A stretch of 64,000 bases of DNA from JBCCOW01 sp038749105. Its GTDB lineage: Bacteria > Planctomycetota > Phycisphaerae > Phycisphaerales > Phycisphaeraceae. This document shows, in pieces, positions 62,018 through 64,000 of this stretch; the first letter of the stretch is position 1; every line of letters begins with the position of its first letter. The position numbers and the translations under genes were made by a program. The stretch spans positions 1 through 64,000 of the forward strand of contig JBCDIM010000012.1 in NCBI GenBank assembly GCA_038749105.1, written 5' to 3'. Under the pieces are notes generated by a model. It searched no databases. It was not told the DNA's origin and worked only from the letters and a program-made list of their open reading frames with translations.

Positions 62018-62997
62018 CGCCACTTACCCCTCCCGCCCGCCGTTACGCCCGCGCGTTCACGCTGATCGAACTGCTCGTCGTGATCTCCATCATCGCCCTA
62101 CTCATCGGCATCCTCCTGCCCGTGCTCGGCGCCGCCCGCGAGTCTGGCCGGAAGATCCAGTGCGCCGCGAACATCCGCTCGTTGCTGCAAGCCTCACTGT
62201 TCTTGGCCGAAGAACAAGCCGATCGTGTAGGTTTCCCGGTGGCCGATGAGGTCGAGGGCAACAACATCGGCCACCTGTTCCCGCTTTACCGCAACGGCCA
62301 GTTCTATGATGGCTACATCGGCAGTACCTGGGAAGCCGCGATCTGTCCCTCGACTGAAAACGTCATCAAACGCGACCCCGCCGTTTCGCACGCCCGCTCC
62401 GATGGCCGGTCAACCCCCTTCGTCGGGACCCAGGTCCGGATCCCAGGACTCGGCACCGAGTACCTCCCGCTGCGCGACCTGTACACCAACGCTGGTGACG
62501 GAGCTGCGGACTCGACCGGTGGTCACAGCTACGACATCTACCCCTATGCCGATTTCGGGGTTTACCGCACCGGGACCGTCGATCAGACCGATCGCCTGAC
62601 TGCCAAGTACTGGAATTCATTTGATGGTCTCGACAACACCGAGATTGATGATCGTCTGGACGATATCCGTGCCGAACCTTTAGACCGACAGTTCCGACTC
62701 AAGCTCGACACCTGGGTCGAACAGCCTTCGGCGGTGATGATCATCGGCGAGAACGACGCGCGCGACACAGACTTTTTCGGTATCTCCGATGTCGCCAATG
62801 GGGTTTCTGACAACCACGGCGAAGAGGGCTCGCACTTCGGCTACATGGACGGCCATGTCGAGTTTCTGCCCTCCGGCCGGGAAGAGGTCGAGGCCTATCT
62901 CGACGGCATGGTCAACATGGACGGCCAACGCGGCGACCCGATCACCCAGGTCGGCATCGCGGCCCCGACCGGTGGCCTGCCGGTCTGGGATTATTGA
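62014..62997 (+). CDS. Prepilin-like (pseudopilin) protein with His...Asp-Gly motif
   Basis: A 327-residue protein. A 13-residue basic leader precedes AFTLIELLVVISIIALLIGI; the cleavage residue is Ala rather than Gly. The next part, IQCAANIRSLLQASLFLAEE, is typical. The C-terminal signature is NHGEEGSHFGYMDGHVEF with ten residues between His and Asp-Gly. The ATG overlaps the carboxypeptidase stop (ATGA), so it is translationally coupled to a secreted peptidase operon. It may hold or present the secreted enzymes or bind substrate; this is inference. Confidence 0.83.
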   Translation: MTPLTPPARRYARAFTLIELLVVISIIALLIGILLPVLGAARESGRKIQCAANIRSLLQASLFLAEEQADRVGFPVADEVEGNNIGHLFPLYRNGQFYDGYIGSTWEAAICPSTENVIKRDPAVSHARSDGRSTPFVGTQVRIPGLGTEYLPLRDLYTNAGDGAADSTGGHSYDIYPYADFGVYRTGTVDQTDRLTAKYWNSFDGLDNTEIDDRLDDIRAEPLDRQFRLKLDTWVEQPSAVMIIGENDARDTDFFGISDVANGVSDNHGEEGSHFGYMDGHVEFLPSGREEVEAYLDGMVNMDGQRGDPITQVGIAAPTGGLPVWDY

Positions 62998-63063
62998 TCC
63001 ATGTCCGTCGCGGACTCGGTCGTGGCTGCCCGTACAACGGGCTGACCAGACGACCCCCTTACC

Positions 63064-64000
63064 ATGACTGACATGGAACCCCAGGCCCTGAACCGGCAGA
63101 ACACCGCGGACTTCCGGCCGGGCGAGCGGGTCCAGCCCGCGAGCCTGCGCAAACGCAACCGCTTCACCCCGCCCACCCGCTGGATCAAGTTCGCCACCGA
63201 ACTACTCCGGCTACCCACCGCCCCGTTCCACGAGCAGAACATCATGCTCTGGGTCTGGCAGTTCGCCCGGAACCGCGGCCTGCCGGTCCGACTCGATGAT
63301 GCCGGCAACCTCATCGTCGACTTCGTCCCCGACGACGCCGACCCCGGCCTCCGACGCCTGCTCTTCACGGCCCATATGGACCACGTCGGGTTCTGGGCGC
63401 TCGGCCCGTCGGATAACGCGCCGGCGGACGACGGCCTGCTGCGGGCTCACTGGATGGGCCGGTTCCCGGAGGAGCTGTTCGTCGGGGCTCCGGTGACGTT
63501 CTGGACCGGCGGTCGGCCGCTCTCGTCGATCGAACCCGATCTGAGCGGGCCGGGCCTCGATGCGTCCCGCGCACGCATCGGTGGCAAGCGGGTGACCGGC
63601 ACGATTGACCGCGTGGTCAGCTACAACCCCGCTGGCGATGTAGCCCAGGTCGATGTGCGTGTCGACGAGCCGGTCGAGCCCGGGTCCATCGGGATGTGGA
63701 GCCTGCCCGAGCCCACCCATTTCAATGGCCGGCTCAGCGGCGGCGCGATCGACGACGTCGCCGGCGTCGCCGCGCTCGTCTGCCTGATGGACAGCTTTAA
63801 CCGAGCCGAGCTGCGTCGGCCCGTGACCTGCCTGTTCACCCGCTGCGAAGAAGGCGGCTTCTTTGGGGCCATTCGCTACTGCCGGCAGCACTTCGGACCC
63901 GAAGCCTCCGCACCGGAAGCAGCCCGCCCCGAGCTGGTCGTCAGTGTCGAAGCGAGCAAGGCCCTGCCGCTGACGCCCCTTGGCTCGGGCCCCATCGCAC
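63064..64000 (+). CDS. M42-like zinc aminopeptidase-type protein (3' end cut by window)
   Basis: The first 312 residues of a paralogue of the protein at 57808. Shared motifs: TAPFHEQNIMLWVWQFARNR, FTAHMDHVGFWALG (His, Asp), SGGAIDDVAGVAALVCLMDS (bridging Asp), FTRCEEGGFFGAIRYCRQ (Glu-Glu) and VVSVEASKALPL. It has a different N-terminal extension of about 40 residues and no signal peptide. It follows the pseudopilin gene by 66 bases and is probably part of the same operon. The second His ligand lies beyond the window. Confidence 0.8.
   Translation, partial: MTDMEPQALNRQNTADFRPGERVQPASLRKRNRFTPPTRWIKFATELLRLPTAPFHEQNIMLWVWQFARNRGLPVRLDDAGNLIVDFVPDDADPGLRRLLFTAHMDHVGFWALGPSDNAPADDGLLRAHWMGRFPEELFVGAPVTFWTGGRPLSSIEPDLSGPGLDASRARIGGKRVTGTIDRVVSYNPAGDVAQVDVRVDEPVEPGSIGMWSLPEPTHFNGRLSGGAIDDVAGVAALVCLMDSFNRAELRRPVTCLFTRCEEGGFFGAIRYCRQHFGPEASAPEAARPELVVSVEASKALPLTPLGSGPIA

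Noticed and set aside
1..64000. tRNA, rRNA, CRISPR, insertion sequences or integrase attachment sites
   Set aside because: I looked for repeat-spacer patterns, transposase motifs, cloverleaf-like sequences and conserved rRNA blocks and saw none; a covariance-model search would be needed to exclude small RNAs.

Overview
The window looks like a chromosomal segment of a GC-rich, probably marine or alga-associated member of the Planctomycetota, most likely class Phycisphaerae. This is inference from content: three prepilin-like proteins with the Planctomycete-type N-terminus and a C-terminal His...Asp-Gly motif, four PEP-CTERM proteins, several LacI/AraC/GntR regulators, many Gfo/Idh/MocA and xylose-isomerase-like TIM-barrel proteins, and secreted beta-helix and beta-propeller carbohydrate-active proteins. 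No rRNA, tRNA, CRISPR array, insertion sequence or replication origin was seen. Both ends cut genes.

Region 1 (about 0.5-25.8 kb) is a polysaccharide or oligosaccharide utilisation locus. It holds a GHL6/beta-galactosidase-trimerisation protein, a GH141-like beta-helix protein, a 1,167-residue catalytic-like protein of unknown family, a MelB/GPH-type sugar symporter, a GH39 enzyme, a cellulase-like TIM barrel, a lipoprotein esterase, an FAD oxidoreductase, a pseudopilin, a PEP-CTERM protein, a LacI regulator, a six-hairpin-type protein and a large secreted modular GH39-like enzyme. A shared operator-like sequence (TTATTAT..CGTCGTAA, core ATnACGnCGTnAT) lies upstream of the beta-helix gene, the LacI gene and the modular enzyme gene, which suggests one regulon.

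Region 2 (26.2-34.2 kb) is a second, compact substrate module: a pseudopilin divergent from LacI, PEP-CTERM protein, secreted beta-helix protein and lyase-like propeller, with overlapping divergent promoters and operator repeats between them. Region 3 (34.3-46.8 kb) holds an AraC regulator, a phytanoyl-CoA-dioxygenase-like enzyme and an NHL-type propeller. A tightly packed minus-strand cluster follows (SDR, ROK kinase, SIS protein, TIM-barrel isomerase, FAD oxidoreductase, phosphotriesterase-like hydrolase, second isomerase, two Gfo/Idh/MocA proteins). It is divergent from a GntR-type regulator, with a perfect inverted repeat at the divide. It looks like a pathway for an oxidised or modified sugar or cyclitol, substrate unknown.

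Region 4 (46.9-64 kb) is nitrogen-centred. A five-gene operon encodes AstA, AstB, AstD, an AstC-like aminotransferase and, where AstE would be expected, an M20 metallopeptidase. After two tandem PEP-CTERM paralogues, a divergent operon encodes an M42-like peptidase, a secreted cyanophycinase with all its hallmark motifs, a secreted M14 carboxypeptidase, a pseudopilin and a second M42-like peptidase cut by the window end. My main hypothesis is that this is a locus for scavenging cyanophycin (Asp-Arg polymer), with the released arginine fed into the arginine succinyltransferase pathway.
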